Of a stretch of DNA of 64,000 nucleotides, positions 33,938 to 44,830 are shown piece after piece; the first letter of the stretch is position 1, and every line of letters begins with the position of its first letter. Under the pieces are notes generated by a model that ran no database searches, had not been told where the DNA came from, and saw nothing but the letters and a program-made list of their open reading frames with translations. This DNA comes from Sorex araneus (lineage: Eukaryota > Chordata > Mammalia > Eulipotyphla > Soricidae). A program made the translations under genes and the position numbers. The stretch lies in assembly GCF_027595985.1 (NCBI RefSeq), contig NC_073303.1, positions 331,265,679 to 331,329,678 on the forward strand. Direction: 5' to 3'.

Positions 33938-34364
33938 CTTCTAGTTGACATTAATTACTGAAATTAAAATATTTTAATTTTTAATGGAATTATTGTTGAT
34001 AGGTTCTTGAAAACTGGGACTTTAAATAAAATGACATATAATGAAACTAAGTCCTTGAAAGACATTTTCATTCAATGCTGACTACACTTCTTTTTCCTCA
34101 TTATTAATGAAAAACTATTTTAGGAGAAAAGATGGCAGATAGGTAAATCCTATTAAAATACATATTCTATTCCTTATTTATCTCTTAGTTCTGGTTCTGC
34201 TGGTAACTATAATACGTATACCTGTGTGTCTCTACACTTTAATTTTAAGCCTGCAGCTGAAGCAATAATTAAAATCAAGTTTTTCTCAATAATACAATGT
34301 AAATATATTGTTAGAAGTTAAGTTTCTTCTTTATGAAATTTTATCTTTTTTTAAAATTAAAGGT
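33938..34364. other. Unassigned AT-rich DNA
   Basis: No gene or repeat recognised. Confidence 0.45.
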
Positions 34365-34432
34365 ACAGGAGTTGAAGGAGAGTAGTGGAGTTAAGGCATT
34401 TGCAGATGGGACTGACCCCAGTTTGAGCCCTA
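34365..34432 (+). mobile_element. SINE head fragment
   Basis: GGAGAGTAGTGGAGTTAAGG, CATTTGCAGATGGGACTGACC and CAGTTTGAGCCC follow the A-box to B-box layout of the SOR head. Confidence 0.45.
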
Positions 34433-34589
34433 ATTCACAATCTAATACAGAAAAAAATTAATGAATTATATTGAAATATTTATAACATAAATTCAAATAT
34501 AATCAATATGCAATGAATCAAATGGTGACTTTCTGAAGTAAATTAAGAAAACTTAACCCAACTTTTTTTGCACCCTTAAATTAGATCCA

Positions 34590-34812
34590 TTCTTGAAAAC
34601 AAGGGAGGTAAGAATATATACTTCAACTGAAATTGTGAACTGAGAAATAATGGGGATAGAGGTAGGAAAGAATGTCAGAAAGTGACATAAGAAAGAGGAG
34701 TGTCATATGCTCTTTAGTAGAGGGATGTACAATAACTTTGTACACAAACATCACAAAGGTGAACATGACTGTAACCCTATTTCCTAAAGCTTAACAAAAA
34801 TCAATCTATAAA
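34590..34812 (+). mobile_element. Possible old L1 3' UTR fragment
   Basis: GAGAAATAATGGGGATAGAGG, TGTACAATAACTTTGTACAC and ATGACTGTAACCCTATTTCC, followed by an A-rich end. The layout is L1-like, but I have no closely related copy in the window to compare. Confidence 0.35.
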
Positions 34813-34901
34813 CTTAGTAATATCATTTTCAGCTCTGATTGTTTTATTTATATATTCCGGATTTTAGATGGTTTTTAAAAGCTTTATTTAAACCTTTGTA
34901 A

Positions 34902-35250
34902 TCCAATCAATGACCAACATCCAGAGACTATAAAACCATGCTCCCAGAAGCGAGTGCAGCCACGCGACCTTTTATAGCATAGTTCTCCCTCGCAGACAAC
35001 CTGGCAAGGTACCAAAGAGCATTCTGCCCGTAGGCAGAGCCTGGCAAGCTCCCTGTGGCATATTCATATGCCAAATACAGTGACAATAATGAGTCTCATT
35101 CTCCTGACCCTGAAAGAGCCTCTAATGTGGCACTGTTGGGAAGGACAAGTAAAGAGAAGCTGCTAAAATCTCAGGGCTAGCTTGAATGGAGACATTACTG
35201 GGCCCACTCGAGCAAATCAAGGATCAATGGGATGATAGTGATAGCGATAT
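34902..35250 (+). mobile_element. Long-body RTE derivative with partial 5' module
   Basis: It starts with the 5' module (ATCCAGAGACTATAAAACC, GTGCAGCCACGCGACC), then two body modules, TATGCCAAATACAGTGAC, CATTCTCCTGACCCTG, the GCTGCTAAAATCTCAGGGC joint and the tail ATTACTGGGCCCACTCG, ending GATAGTGATAGCGAT. It runs straight into a microsatellite. Confidence 0.82.
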
Positions 35251-35318
35251 TATATATATAAATATTATATATACTATGTATAGTATATATGTGTGTGTAT
35301 ATATGTATATACGTATAT

Positions 35319-35381
<63 letters not shown>
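35251..35381 (+). repeat. (TA)n / (CA)n compound microsatellite
   Basis: Alternating TATATA, GTGTGT, (AC)15-like and (AT)10-like runs fill the gap between the tail repeat of one RTE derivative and the 5' side of the next. The chance frames that cross it (117, 86, 89 codons) are low-complexity and not genes. Confidence 0.95.
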
Positions 35382-35382
<1 letters not shown>

Positions 35383-35637
35383 CTCTCGGAGAGCCCAGCA
35401 AGCTACCGAGACTATCCTGTCTGCAGGCACAGAGCCTGGCAAAGCTGCCCATGGCATATTTGGTATGCCAAAAATAATAACAACAGGCCTCATTCCCCTG
35501 ACCCTGAAAGAGCCTCTAATCGTTGGGAAAGAAGAGTAAGGAGAGGCTGCTAAAATCTCAGGGCTGGGAGTAATAGAGACGTTACTGGCACTCGCTCAAG
35601 TAAATTACGAACAACAGGATGACAGTGATACAGTGAT
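35382..35637 (+). mobile_element. RTE deletion derivative, headless, long-body type
   Basis: CTCTCGGAGAGCCCAGCAAGC start, both body modules, CATTCCCCTGACCCTG, GAGGCTGCTAAAATCTCAGG joint, tail GTTACTGGCACTCGCTC and GACAGTGATACAGTGAT end. It is in tandem, same orientation, with the copy at 34902. Confidence 0.85.
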
Positions 35638-35772
35638 CAAAATCAATCTAAAAATAGTCTTTAGGCTTTTTAAGATCTAGTATTAAATCATACTGATGTT
35701 ATTTTTGTATTATGTTAGAATGCTGTCACATACTTGACAAGTATGTAATAAATACTAGAAAATAATTCAAGC

Positions 35773-35959
35773 ATTTTTTAAAAACTTGGGGATTGGGCAT
35801 GATCGGACCACATCTCGGATGATCTGAGATTACTCCTAGATTTTTGCTGAGAGATCACTCCTATGGTGCTCAGGGGGACCATAATCAGTTCTGGGGCTCA
35901 AGTTGAAGTCAGTCTCATATGCAGTGCCTTAGCCCCTGTACTCTCTTTCAACTCCAGTA
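35773..35959 (-). mobile_element. SOR-type SINE, old
   Basis: The complement of body and head: GAGATTACTCCTAGATTTTTGC, GGTGCTCAGGGGGACC, TTAGCCCCTGTACTCTC and CAACTCCAGTA. Confidence 0.65.
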
Positions 35960-36084
35960 CCTTTAATTTTTAGGAAAAAATTTCAGAAAGAAAATACTTA
36001 ATTTATAAAAGTATATTGATATTAACACCTCTAGACGATGGGATAACGCCCCCCTACTCTGTTACTAATAGTAAATGCTGGCAG

Positions 36085-36312
36085 GTACAATGTGTCAGGT
36101 ACTGTATTAACTCCTCCTTATATAATCAAAATTTTTGAATCTAACAATATTCTTCAGACATTGTTTTATTTATATTTTCATCTTAAGGAAAGAAAATTCA
36201 AACGAAGAGAAACTAAGTAATTTGTCAGATGTCACATAACTGGCAAATGTTGGAGACAGTAGTTGAGCCAGGAAGTCTGTTTCTGGAGACTATGCTCTTA
36301 ATAACCACAGGC
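36085..36312 (-). mobile_element. MIR (ancient mammalian SINE)
   Basis: The complement of MIR core landmarks in order: GTGTCAGGTACTGTATTAAC, GAAGAGAAACTAAGTAATTT, GTCAGATGTCACATAACTGG, GAGCCAGGAAGTCTG and TATGCTCTTAATAACCAC. About a quarter of the bases are diverged, as expected for this pre-placental family. Confidence 0.8.
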
Positions 36313-36640
36313 AATAAACTAAATGGAAACACTTGCTCCTTCATTTATGGAAAACCTCAAGCAATCTGAAACCATGGACTATATCAACATTTTATGATGA
36401 GCCATCAATGTTTGAAACTAATTTTGAGTTTCTGGAAACTCCATCTACACTGATACTTTTGGAATAAACCACACTAAATAAGTACATTTTCTATATACCT
36501 TGTGATGAACATAATATAAGTCAAAGAAATTGTTATGACCTCAAAATTACTGTTTCCTAAACTACCTGTTTACTTTAATTTGCTCAAAAGACTACAGTAA
36601 AACAGTAAAACTACCTATTTACTTTAATTTGCTAAAAAGA
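36313..36640. other. Unassigned AT-rich DNA
   Basis: A short local duplication (CTACCTGTTTACTTTAATTTG and CTACCTATTTACTTTAATTTG, 36561-36633) is the only feature seen. Confidence 0.5.
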
Positions 36641-36649
36641 TATTAAATC

Positions 36650-36748
36650 ACATGTATATGTATACACATGGATGTACACACAAATACATACACACATGTA
36701 TACACAAACACATGCACACACAAACAAATGCACACACTCACACACATT
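36650..36748 (+). repeat. Imperfect (CA)n / CACACAAA repeat
   Basis: Alternating ACACAC, ATACAT and ACAAAC units without a long pure run. Confidence 0.8.
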
Positions 36749-37311
36749 TCTGTCCAGGAATGATATTTTGCTTTCATCTAAAATCAGATTCAACAAGTAG
36801 GTAAAATTATAGCAATAGATTTCAGAGTTACAATTGGCAATATTCTAAATCTTAGGTATATTTACCTCTCTACAAGTTTATACCATAACCCTTATGCAGC
36901 TTTTATTTTAAAAATTACAATTTTACTGTTAGTATTTCATTCATTCCATTTACTTCCAAATTCAACAACTATCCACTTATTATAATAGTGTAGATATTTC
37001 CAGTCAAGAGCTTTAAGTAGTCAGTATGATTAAAGCCATTTAGAAAGAAACTTAGCTAGATCCAAACAAATTAAAATAAAACTTATCTGATATCTGAAAT
37101 AGAACTATGATCTATATAGTTCATTTACTGTAATAGTATATATTCACTGTGTGTCTCTCACTATAATCACATTTTGTAATTCAATTTTCAGCCCATTTAC
37201 TCTTTCTTTAATGTCTAGAAGTAGCATGAAAGTGAGGTGTTACAAATATCTACATTTTAATAATTCTTTCTAAAAGCATATGACACATCGCAAGCATCAA
37301 AATGTCACATT
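36749..37311. other. Unassigned AT-rich DNA
   Basis: No gene or repeat recognised. Confidence 0.45.
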
Positions 37312-37327
37312 AAAGAAAATTAACAAT

Positions 37328-37508
37328 TGGGGCTGGATCGATAGCACAGCGGGTAGGGCGTTTGCCTTGCACGCGCCCGACCCGGGTTCGAATCCCAGCA
37401 TTCCATATGGTCCCCTGAGCACCGCCAGGGGTAATTCCTGAGTGTATAACCAGGAGTAACCCCTGTGCATCGCCGGGTGTGACCCAAAAAGAAAAAAAAA
37501 GAAAAAAA
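37328..37508 (+). mobile_element. Young SOR-type SINE
   Basis: A full-length copy near consensus, including CGACCCGGGTTCGAATCCC and GTGACCCAAAAAG. Flanked by AAAGAAAATTAACAAT (37312-37327) and AAAGAAAATTAGCAAT (37509-37524), 15/16 identical. Confidence 0.95.
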
Positions 37509-37524
37509 AAAGAAAATTAGCAAT

Positions 37525-37789
37525 GAATTTTCTTAATGAAATGAAAATATTTATCACAAAAGCAAACTCAATAGAATTATTGCCTTATTTCCTATCCATC
37601 TTGCATACACAATGTGGTTGATTGAATTGTATTCTCATAAATTAATACATTTTTCAGTGTTTTTCTGTCACTTCATAAGTGGGACATCTTAGCAATATTT
37701 TTGGCAGAGGCTTTTACATTTACTTCTCTGCTAACATACTCTACCAGAATGGTGGATACTTGATTTTAGATTAAAATTCTAAATACATT
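37525..37789. other. Unassigned AT-rich DNA
   Basis: No gene or repeat recognised between the two young SINEs. Confidence 0.45.
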
Positions 37790-37806
37790 AAAACCTAGAA
37801 GGTTAG

Positions 37807-37975
37807 GGGGCTGGAGTGATAGCACAGCGGGTAGGGCATTTGCCTTGCACGCGGCAGACCCAGGTTCGATTCCCAACATCCCATGTGGTCCCCCGAGCAC
37901 CAGTAGGGGTAATTCCTGAGTGCATGAGCCAGGAGTATCCCTGTGCATCACCAGGTGTGACCCAAAAAGGAAAAA
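37807..37975 (+). mobile_element. Young SOR-type SINE
   Basis: A full-length copy with the longer GAGTGCATGAGCCAGG body variant. Target-site duplication AAAACCTAGAAGGTTAG (37790-37806) and AAAACCTAGAAGATTAG (37976-37992), 16/17. Confidence 0.95.
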
Positions 37976-38052
37976 AAAACCTAGAAGATTAGAGTAGTAA
38001 AAGAATTTAATATGGAAAAGAGCTAATATGTTCTTTAAATGTGTCCTTTCTA

Positions 38053-38422
38053 GGCAGCTCTGATAGAGAAGGGAACACCAAGTAGAGAATGTTGGGAGGA
38101 CCCATTTGGGTTGGAAGATGCAAACTGAACGTAGACTATAGGCAGAACATGAAGGCCATTCAATACCTCTATTGAAAACTACAACACCCAAAAGGAGAGA
38201 AAACAAAAGGGAATGCCCTGCTGCAGAGGCAGGGTGGGGTGGTGGGGGATGAGATGGGGGTGGTGAGAGGGATACTGGGATCATTAATGGAGGTGAATGG
38301 GCACTGGTGGAGGGATGGGTAAATGATCACTGTATGAGTGAAATGGAAAAACAAAAGTTCATAAGTTTGTAATATACATCACAGTGATCCTCTAATAAAA
38401 AATTTTTTAAAAAAGAAAAAAA
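38053..38422 (+). mobile_element. 5'-truncated L1 3' end
   Basis: Only the distal end of L1 remains (GTAGACTATAGGCAGAACATG, AACACCCAAAAGGAGAG, GAATGGGCACTGGTGGAGGG, ATCACAGTGATCC, A tail). A perfect 12-bp target-site duplication GTGTCCTTTCTA lies at 38041-38052 and 38423-38434. Confidence 0.93.
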
Positions 38423-38434
38423 GTGTCCTTTCTA

Positions 38435-40378
38435 AATATGTTAAACAGTATTTTGTTGAGCTAAATTTCACAACTTTTAGGTACATTTTCTAATTCTTAT
38501 TGCTTCTTTAAAGAAAGAAAGAGCACATGCATTAAAAAATTTGTATAATCAACAGAGTGTAAGTTTCTATTTCCTCATGTGTGTGCATATGTATGTGTGT
38601 ATTAGTGTGCATAGACACGCACACAGGAGCAGCCTGGGATTCTTACCAAAAAATAAATGAATAAGTAGGAAGCTTCAAAATATTCACTAGCTGGGGAAAC
38701 AACAAAGGTAACTGGGGTTTACTGTTAAATCAAAAGTTTGCTCTAGGCTTGAGGACAGCTTTTGTCTTACAGAGCTCACTTGTCTAAGAAAAAATATTTT
38801 AAAAAATCCAAGTCAATCATAAAAAGACAGTAAGTAAAGCAGCTGAAAGAAACTGTAGTAAATTGTATAAAAATGTATATATTATATATGAATATGTATA
38901 TATTCTATATATGTATTCACAGCTCACAGTGAATAGTGAGGGAGTTTCAAAGGAGAATTAGAGAAAATAAATCACTTATTGAACGTAAAGAACTCTGGGG
39001 ACTTGACACTTCCCTCCAACACTCCTCCCTTCCTTCTTTCTTTTCTTCCTTTCTTCCACCAATAAATATTTATTTGCAACTGTTATGTGTCAAGTTAGTA
39101 CAATGAAAAGTATAGAGGGAGTCTGGCCTTGGACTTTTTACAAAAGATATCACATAAGGATTGGGCATCCATCCACTAGATTGTAATACAGCCACCCAAT
39201 CTAGAAGCATCCATTAACTAAATTTCTGATGTGGCTTCACATTCAACCAATAAATTGACACCATTAGTTTTGCTCCCTAATTAACATTAAAACACCTGCC
39301 CCGCTCTATGATTGCTCTTTCATTTCCTTTTTTTTCTGTTCTTATAGTAAATGAATGAATTAGAGTGTTTTAAAAGAATTACTGAATCTTAGGCATAGGT
39401 CAAATGGTCTAGTGTAGTTACTTAATAGGAAGGCAATGAAATATGTTCATAGAAGTTATTTCTTACAGTCTTTAAAATTATATTGATCTTATCACTGATT
39501 TGGGGAATGGGCAGATTAATGGAAATATGTATGGGGTAAATAGTAGCTCTGGAGCATAGGCAAAAAAAATGGAAAGAAAACTGTGCAGGGCAAGTAGAAT
39601 GGACTTTGCAGTTCTTTTATTATCAGTAGGAAGAACTGTAAGTTTGGCTGGTGACTCCTTCCAGAACTCTCTGCATCAGAGTGATCTGAAGTCTGATGTC
39701 TTCCATATTTTAGGTTCCATAGACTTACATCCTCTGAATGAATCATCTGCTTTTCATTTGTAGTGTAGTTTCTGCTACATCAATCTTTAATTCAAAGAAT
39801 TGTTCTTTGTAATCCTGCTTTTATTCACTTTCAAGGCACTTAGATAAAGTTATTGCTGGTGGTTTTATGCCTTAAATGTGGAGGTCAATAATAAATTTCG
39901 ACCATCTTAAAATTCATTCAGGAAAGAACTATTTAAACACACTGACTCAGATTCTTTAAATCTTTTTGTCACAATAACTTTTTTATCAAATAGCTTGATT
40001 TAACTTAGTACTTCAACATGACTTATTATCTTTTCTAAAGCACACACAGACTAGATTGTGTTTCATGTTTGCATAAAGCTTGTTATATATTTTATAAGAA
40101 AAAGATAAAGACAGTTTACCTGAAAAAAGTATTTACACAGTGTTTGTGAAGTAAATAAATATATGTTAACATATAGAAAAACTATAAGAAATAATGTCCT
40201 AAAATACTTGAAACTATTATTGCACTATATGCTAAGTGTAGATATTTAAGATTTAAATGTCAAATATTTCGAGTAATGCTTTTTAAGTAATGTTTTATAA
40301 GCCATAATAGAAAAAAATATATAAGTTTTCTAGTATGAAGAAATAATAATGCAATTATATACAAGCTTTTAAAAAGTC
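38435..40378. other. Unassigned AT-rich DNA
   Basis: It holds an imperfect (TA)n run at about 38874-38922 and a C/T-rich run at 39012-39058. The stretch 39060-39110 (AATAAATATTTATTTGC, TATGTGTCAAG) hints at an ancient MIR/L2-type end, too weak to call. No coding signal. Confidence 0.4.
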
Positions 40379-40447
40379 TGCACACCGCTAGGAGTAACCC
40401 CTGAGTGTAGAACCATGGGTGGCACAAAAACAAACAAACAAAAAAAG
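40379..40447 (+). mobile_element. SOR-type SINE 3' fragment
   Basis: Only the body end (GCACACCGCTAGGAGTAACC) and an (AAAC)n tail remain, a 5'-truncated copy. Confidence 0.65.
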
Positions 40448-40794
40448 TGATTTCTTTAGTCATTGAAATATTATCAATTGTATATCTCGGGGGGTGAAAA
40501 GAAAACACACAAACAGTTAACACAATATGAAGCTTATGAAGAACCCTCAAAACTGAAATATAATAAACAAATCATGATTAGTATAAAACTACAATTGATA
40601 ATGTTTACGGCATATAATAGGCTTTAAATAAATATATGCTAAGTGGCAGGATAATGTGTAGCTACAGCAAAAAAATATAGTCTCCAATAAAATACAATGA
40701 TACAGAGCAAATATATATTCTATATCTATCATAACAATTTCTTCTATCAGGATGTTTAGAACTATGAAATAACAATAATAATTATTTCCAAGCA
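40448..40794. other. Unassigned AT-rich DNA
   Basis: No gene or repeat recognised. Confidence 0.4.
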
Positions 40795-41180
40795 TCTGTA
40801 ACATGTTCTTCATATGGTAATCCTTTGTCAATTGAGTAGTTTTGTCGATCTTTACAAGTCTATGAGTATCTTTTTTTCTGATCACTATTTTCTTTACAAT
40901 GCAAAAGCTTCTTAGTTTTCTGTGGGACCATTTGATTATCTTCTTCAATTTGCCTGGAAATGGTGTTGAATTATTAAAAATACCTTTACATTCAATATTA
41001 TGACATATTCTACCTATATTTTCCTAAATATAATCTATGTATTCACATCTAATATCGAGATCTTTAATCCATTTTGACCTAACGTTTGTGCACAGATTTA
41101 GACAGGGGTCTGAATGTATTATTTTTTGCATGTGACTAACCAATATTTCCAATCCTTGTTAATATGAGAAATTATCTGTT
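40795..41180 (-). mobile_element. L1 ORF2 fragment, antisense, old
   Basis: The complement of a mid-to-late ORF2 segment: AATGCAAAAGCTTCTTAGTTT, TGGGACCATTTGATTATC and CTTTAATCCATTTTGACC. These are familiar antisense L1 landmarks in the right order. No frame survives. Confidence 0.7.
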
Positions 41181-41244
41181 TTGCAAATTAACAAGCCTGG
41201 TTTAAGTAGAATGAAAAGTAGATCAAATAATAAGATGGTTAGTT

Positions 41245-41600
41245 CTATAATCTTTTGTGGGCTCAACTTGATTGGGCTAGAGATTGCCTGGAAAGCTAAT
41301 AAAATACCACTTCTAGGTGTCTCTGAAATTATTTCTCAGAGTAACATTTAATTTGGTGATCTAAGTAAGACTGAGGCTTCTTCCTAATGTAATTAGACAA
41401 AATCCAATCTGTGGAGGTCCAAAACAGAACAAAAAGAATACAAAAGGAATACTCATTCTCTCTGCTTAGGCTGGTACATAAATTTCCTCTTCAGATTTCA
41501 AAGAATGTGGTTCTTAGTTTTTCAGATTCACATAAGAACTTAGAATCATAAGGTCCCTGATTTTTTGGGACTTCAGTCTTAAACTGAATTATATTATTGC
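41245..41600 (+). mobile_element. Ancient mammalian interspersed repeat, family not named
   Basis: GGCTCAACTTGATTGGGCTAG, AGGTGTCTCTGAAATTATTT, AATCCAATCTGTGGAGGTCC and ACAGAACAAAAAGAATAC occur in the order of a common old mammalian repeat I remember but cannot name with confidence. Highly diverged. Confidence 0.45.
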
Positions 41601-41844
41601 ATATATTGGAATGAATAGAAACACAAAAATAAGGTAACTTTTAAAATATACTATAAAATACAAATATAAGATTAACTTTAGGAAATTATAAAAGACTATA
41701 AACTTTCATATCTAAAATGAAGTTAAATAATAAAATACTGACATATTTGAATTGACTCAGAAGGTGACTGAGGCCAAACACAGATGAACAGAAAATTGGT
41801 TAGCTGTAGTGCTTAACAAAATTAAATATCAAGGAAACACCACT

Positions 41845-42130
41845 TAACTATTTCAGTATGATACCAACAGATATCCATTAGAATGGTTAACACTTAATAA
41901 ACTGAGAGCATCATGTATTATAAAATATTTAGAACTCTCCTGTACTGCTAGTGAGAACAAAAAGTTAATCAAGTCATACATTCTGTTCCTGTGTGCTTAC
42001 ACAAGAAAGCTGTAAATGATAGATCTGTATAGAAACTGATACATACATCTTTATAAAGCTTTCTTTTCTAAAGTTAAAATAATAGAAGCAAGTCGATTTC
42101 CAACAATGAATGAATGAGAAATAAATTGGA
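41845..42130 (+). mobile_element. Old L1 ORF2 3' fragment
   Basis: CCATTAGAATGGTTAACAC, GAACTCTCCTGTACTGCTAG and AACAATGAATGAATGAG follow the order of the conserved L1 region before the ORF2 end. Strongly diverged. Confidence 0.6.
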
Positions 42131-42177
42131 TTTCCCGTAATCAAAGGGAAAATATTTTTAATCTCTATCAAGCCAAG

Positions 42178-42737
42178 GAGGCAGAATCTCCTGCCCCCAC
42201 ACCATACTGTCTTCACAGAGGCACTGCGGAGGGGGCGGAGGGTTGAGTTTCCCTCCCTGCTCCACGCAGAGCCCCAGCAGCTGGAAACTTCCAGAACCCA
42301 GGCACAGCCATGCTCAAGGCCACTCTCCATATGCTTGGAGGAGCAACACCCATGAATAAAACACAGAGGAATCCAGGTATACGGGACCTGTGGCTGAAAT
42401 CTCGGATGGGGACTGGACCTCCTCCACCCTGATCCCCTGTTTTCCAGTAGCTTGGCAGTCACATCCACAAACTTCCCTGGGCGCCATGTAATCTCATCAA
42501 TGGCCAAGAGCCAGAGACTATAAAACAAAGCACCCATAAGAAAGTGATGCAGAATCTTGCAATACCTAGCCTGGCAAGCTACTGTGGCGTATTCAGTTTG
42601 CCAAAAAGCAGTAGCAACAATGAAATTCATTCCCCTGACCCTGAATGTGACAGGGACAAATAGAGACATTACTGGTGCTCACTCGCTCGAGCAAATGGAT
42701 GAGCAACAGGGCGACAGTGATACAATGATACAGTGAT
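42178..42737 (+). mobile_element. Long RTE derivative with extra 5' module
   Basis: Same architecture as 19449-19943: CAGAGCCCCAGCAGCTGG, CATGCTCAAGGCCACTCTCC, TTTTCCAGTAGCTTGGCAG, CCATGTAATCTCATCAATGG, CCAGAGACTATAAAAC, one body unit (CCTGGCAAGCTACTGTGGCG), CATTCCCCTGACCCTGAATG joint and tail ending GATACAATGATACAGTGAT. It extends about 30 bp further 5' than the other copy. The 231-codon antisense frame over it (41974-42669) is not conserved in the second copy. Confidence 0.82.
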
Positions 42738-42756
42738 TGAGTCAAGGGAAATAGTA

Positions 42757-42935
42757 TTGTTTTTTTGTTTGTTTTGTGTGGGGCTACACCTAGTGTTTCT
42801 CAGGGCTTACTACCATCTGCGTTCAGGAATCAGTACTTGTGGGCTCAGGGGACCACACATGGTGCTGGAGATCAAACCTAGCTTGGCTGCATGCAAGGTA
42901 AACACCCTAGCTGATATACTATTTATCCAGCCCCA
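42757..42935 (-). mobile_element. SOR-type SINE
   Basis: An antisense copy with T-rich left end, GGGGCTACACCTAGTG, GGGCTCAGGGGACCACAC, GGCTGCATGCAAGGTAAAC and right end TTATCCAGCCCC. It follows the long RTE derivative by about 20 bp. Confidence 0.8.
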
Positions 42936-43559
42936 AGGATATTAGCATTCTTTTTCAACATTCCATTGAAAGTTTATGTCAACCTTCTGAGAAAAGATTC
43001 AAGAAAAAAGATTGTAAAATTAAATAAAAGAACAAATTTTAAAATAAATTGTATATTTGTCTATATCAAGATCTCAAAAATAGTTCAGATATATTTGTAG
43101 ACATAAAGAAAATTTTATATACCATTCTGATACAAAATCATAATACTAAAGACATCATAAAATTAAAGACAGATTACATACTAAGAATTATTTGTTACTA
43201 TCTGCAACACGCACTAAGAATTACACAGTACTTAGTGTCTAAGAGAAACCACTCCGTCTGTTAAACAATATCCTGATTGTAAAACTTTTCTTCCTGTTGC
43301 AGATAGATAACAAAATTGACCAATTTCATCCTCCTGGCAACAGTGCAGGAGAAATGTCAGAGGAAAACTGTATATGAATTTCTGGAACCTGGGGAGTAAT
43401 GCCTCAACTTTCTGGAGAGGATGCTTTTTTTGCAAATGTGGTGTGCTGTAGGCTACCACCAACCCTGTGTGAGTCCTAGACTACAGAAAAAAAATTTTTA
43501 AGTTCCCTAACAGAAAAATTTTTGAATGTGAAAAAAATTATTTATCAAAATAGTCACTT
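42936..43559. other. Unassigned AT-rich DNA
   Basis: No gene or repeat recognised. Confidence 0.4.
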
Positions 43560-44589
43560 GTAGGATAACATAGCTTCAGGTAGTTTAGGTTTATTGGGTT
43601 ACTCCCATCACAGTGCTCCCATTCCTCTATGTTTATTTGTAGCTTCTTTCTTAGTGTTTTGTTGACTTGTAAATAATGTTTTTCTCTTCTCCTTGAGTCC
43701 TTTGCATAGTTTATTCAGAGCAAGTCCTTTTTGTATGGACACAGGAAGACTTAACAAATGTTATGCTTTTGTAACCTGGGAGTCATTTGACTCTACATGA
43801 TATTTTCCTCCAGGGCATCTGTTCTCTTGACCTAAGCCTCAGCTGCCCTTACTCCCTAGCATCCCCAAAGCAGGGTCCCGACGTGGGACGAGAAGGACTC
43901 AGGGCAAGCTGTGAGTTGTGTGCTACCCTGGCATCGAGATGGGCCTGGCCAAAGTGCCTAACGCTTAACTATAAGTTAAGAGCTTGGTCATGGACAAATG
44001 TTGTCATGATCCAAACAGTGATAACTAGATTTGGACCCTGCTAGGGAGAGGAATGATTAATCTGGCCTGAGTGCTGTGGTCTGAGCCTGTGGCAAGATGT
44101 TGCCAGGAGAGCTGCCTTGCAAACCTCAATGTATCCCTTGCTATGTCCATACAAAAACAACTAGTATTAAGATGTTAATAAGTGTCTGGACTAAGGAAAA
44201 GAAAAAACCTTAAGAGTCAGGAAGGGCTTTGGAATGCCCTGCCCTCAGGAAGGGCTTTCTTATGTTGATTTTGCTACCTGGCTGGGTGTAGCCTAGAGGG
44301 CAAGGTGGGAAAGACAAGTAGGGGAGAGATGAGAGAAGCCAGAAAGAAGCAGCAGTTGATCCAGAGAGAGGCCAGAGCTGGGAGTGCAGGAGATGAGAAA
44401 GATGGAAGATTGAATAAACGGTAACTAATCAGCAACTAGCTTGGTCCTTGTTCTTCCTTCGCCTGTCCTTGACCACCGGCCGTCCCGATCCAGTCCACAC
44501 ACTGCGGTTCCAGGGCACCGAACGCGGGCGGTGAGACAGAGCCGCCCGGAGAGCCCGCGAGTGCACTCGCCCCTCGGTGAGCCTTAGTT
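43560..44589 (+). mobile_element. ERV LTR-like segment (class II-like)
   Basis: A long, GC-richer segment ends in a poly(A) signal (GATTGAATAAACGG, about 44413) followed by a strongly GC-rich R/U5-like part (CACCGGCCGTCCCGATCC, GCCGCCCGGAGAGCCCGCG). The middle (GGGCCTGGCC, GTTGTCATGATCCAAAC, GATTTGGACCCTGCTAG, CTGTGGTCTGAGCC) resembles LTRs of betaretrovirus-like elements I recall from several mammals. No viral gene frame follows; an RTE SINE adjoins at 44594. Both ends are uncertain and no target-site duplication was found. Confidence 0.55.
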
Positions 44590-44593
44590 TTTT

Positions 44594-44830
44594 ACTGTCA
44601 CTGTCACCCCATTGCTCATTGATTTGCTCGAGCGGGCACCAGTAAAGTCTCCATCGTGAGACTTGTTGTTACTGTTTTTGGCATATCAAATATGCCACGG
44701 GGAACTTGCCAGGCTCTGCTGTGCGGTCGAGATACTCTCGGTAGCTTGCCAGCTCTCTGAGAGGGATGGAAGAATTGAACCCGGGTTGGCCAAATGCAAG
44801 GCAAATGCCCTACCCACTGTGCTCCAGCCC
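44594..44830 (-). mobile_element. RTE-tailed SINE with tRNA head
   Basis: The complement order is tail (ACTGTCACTGTCACCCC), TTTGCTCGAGCGGGCACC, body, GAATTGAACCCGGGTTGGCC and a head that lacks a few bases (ACTGTGCTCCAGCCC). Confidence 0.88.

Noticed and set aside
35186-35553. Frames rich in His-Thr and Ile-Tyr repeats (85-117 codons)
   Set aside because: Translation of a (CA)n/(TA)n microsatellite between two RTE derivatives.
37766-38284. A 172-codon minus-strand frame
   Set aside because: It runs antisense across a young SOR SINE and an L1 3' UTR; not a gene.
41974-42669. A 231-codon antisense frame, the longest in the window
   Set aside because: It lies largely antisense to a long RTE derivative. 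The sister copy at 19449 does not keep the frame, and no domain is visible.
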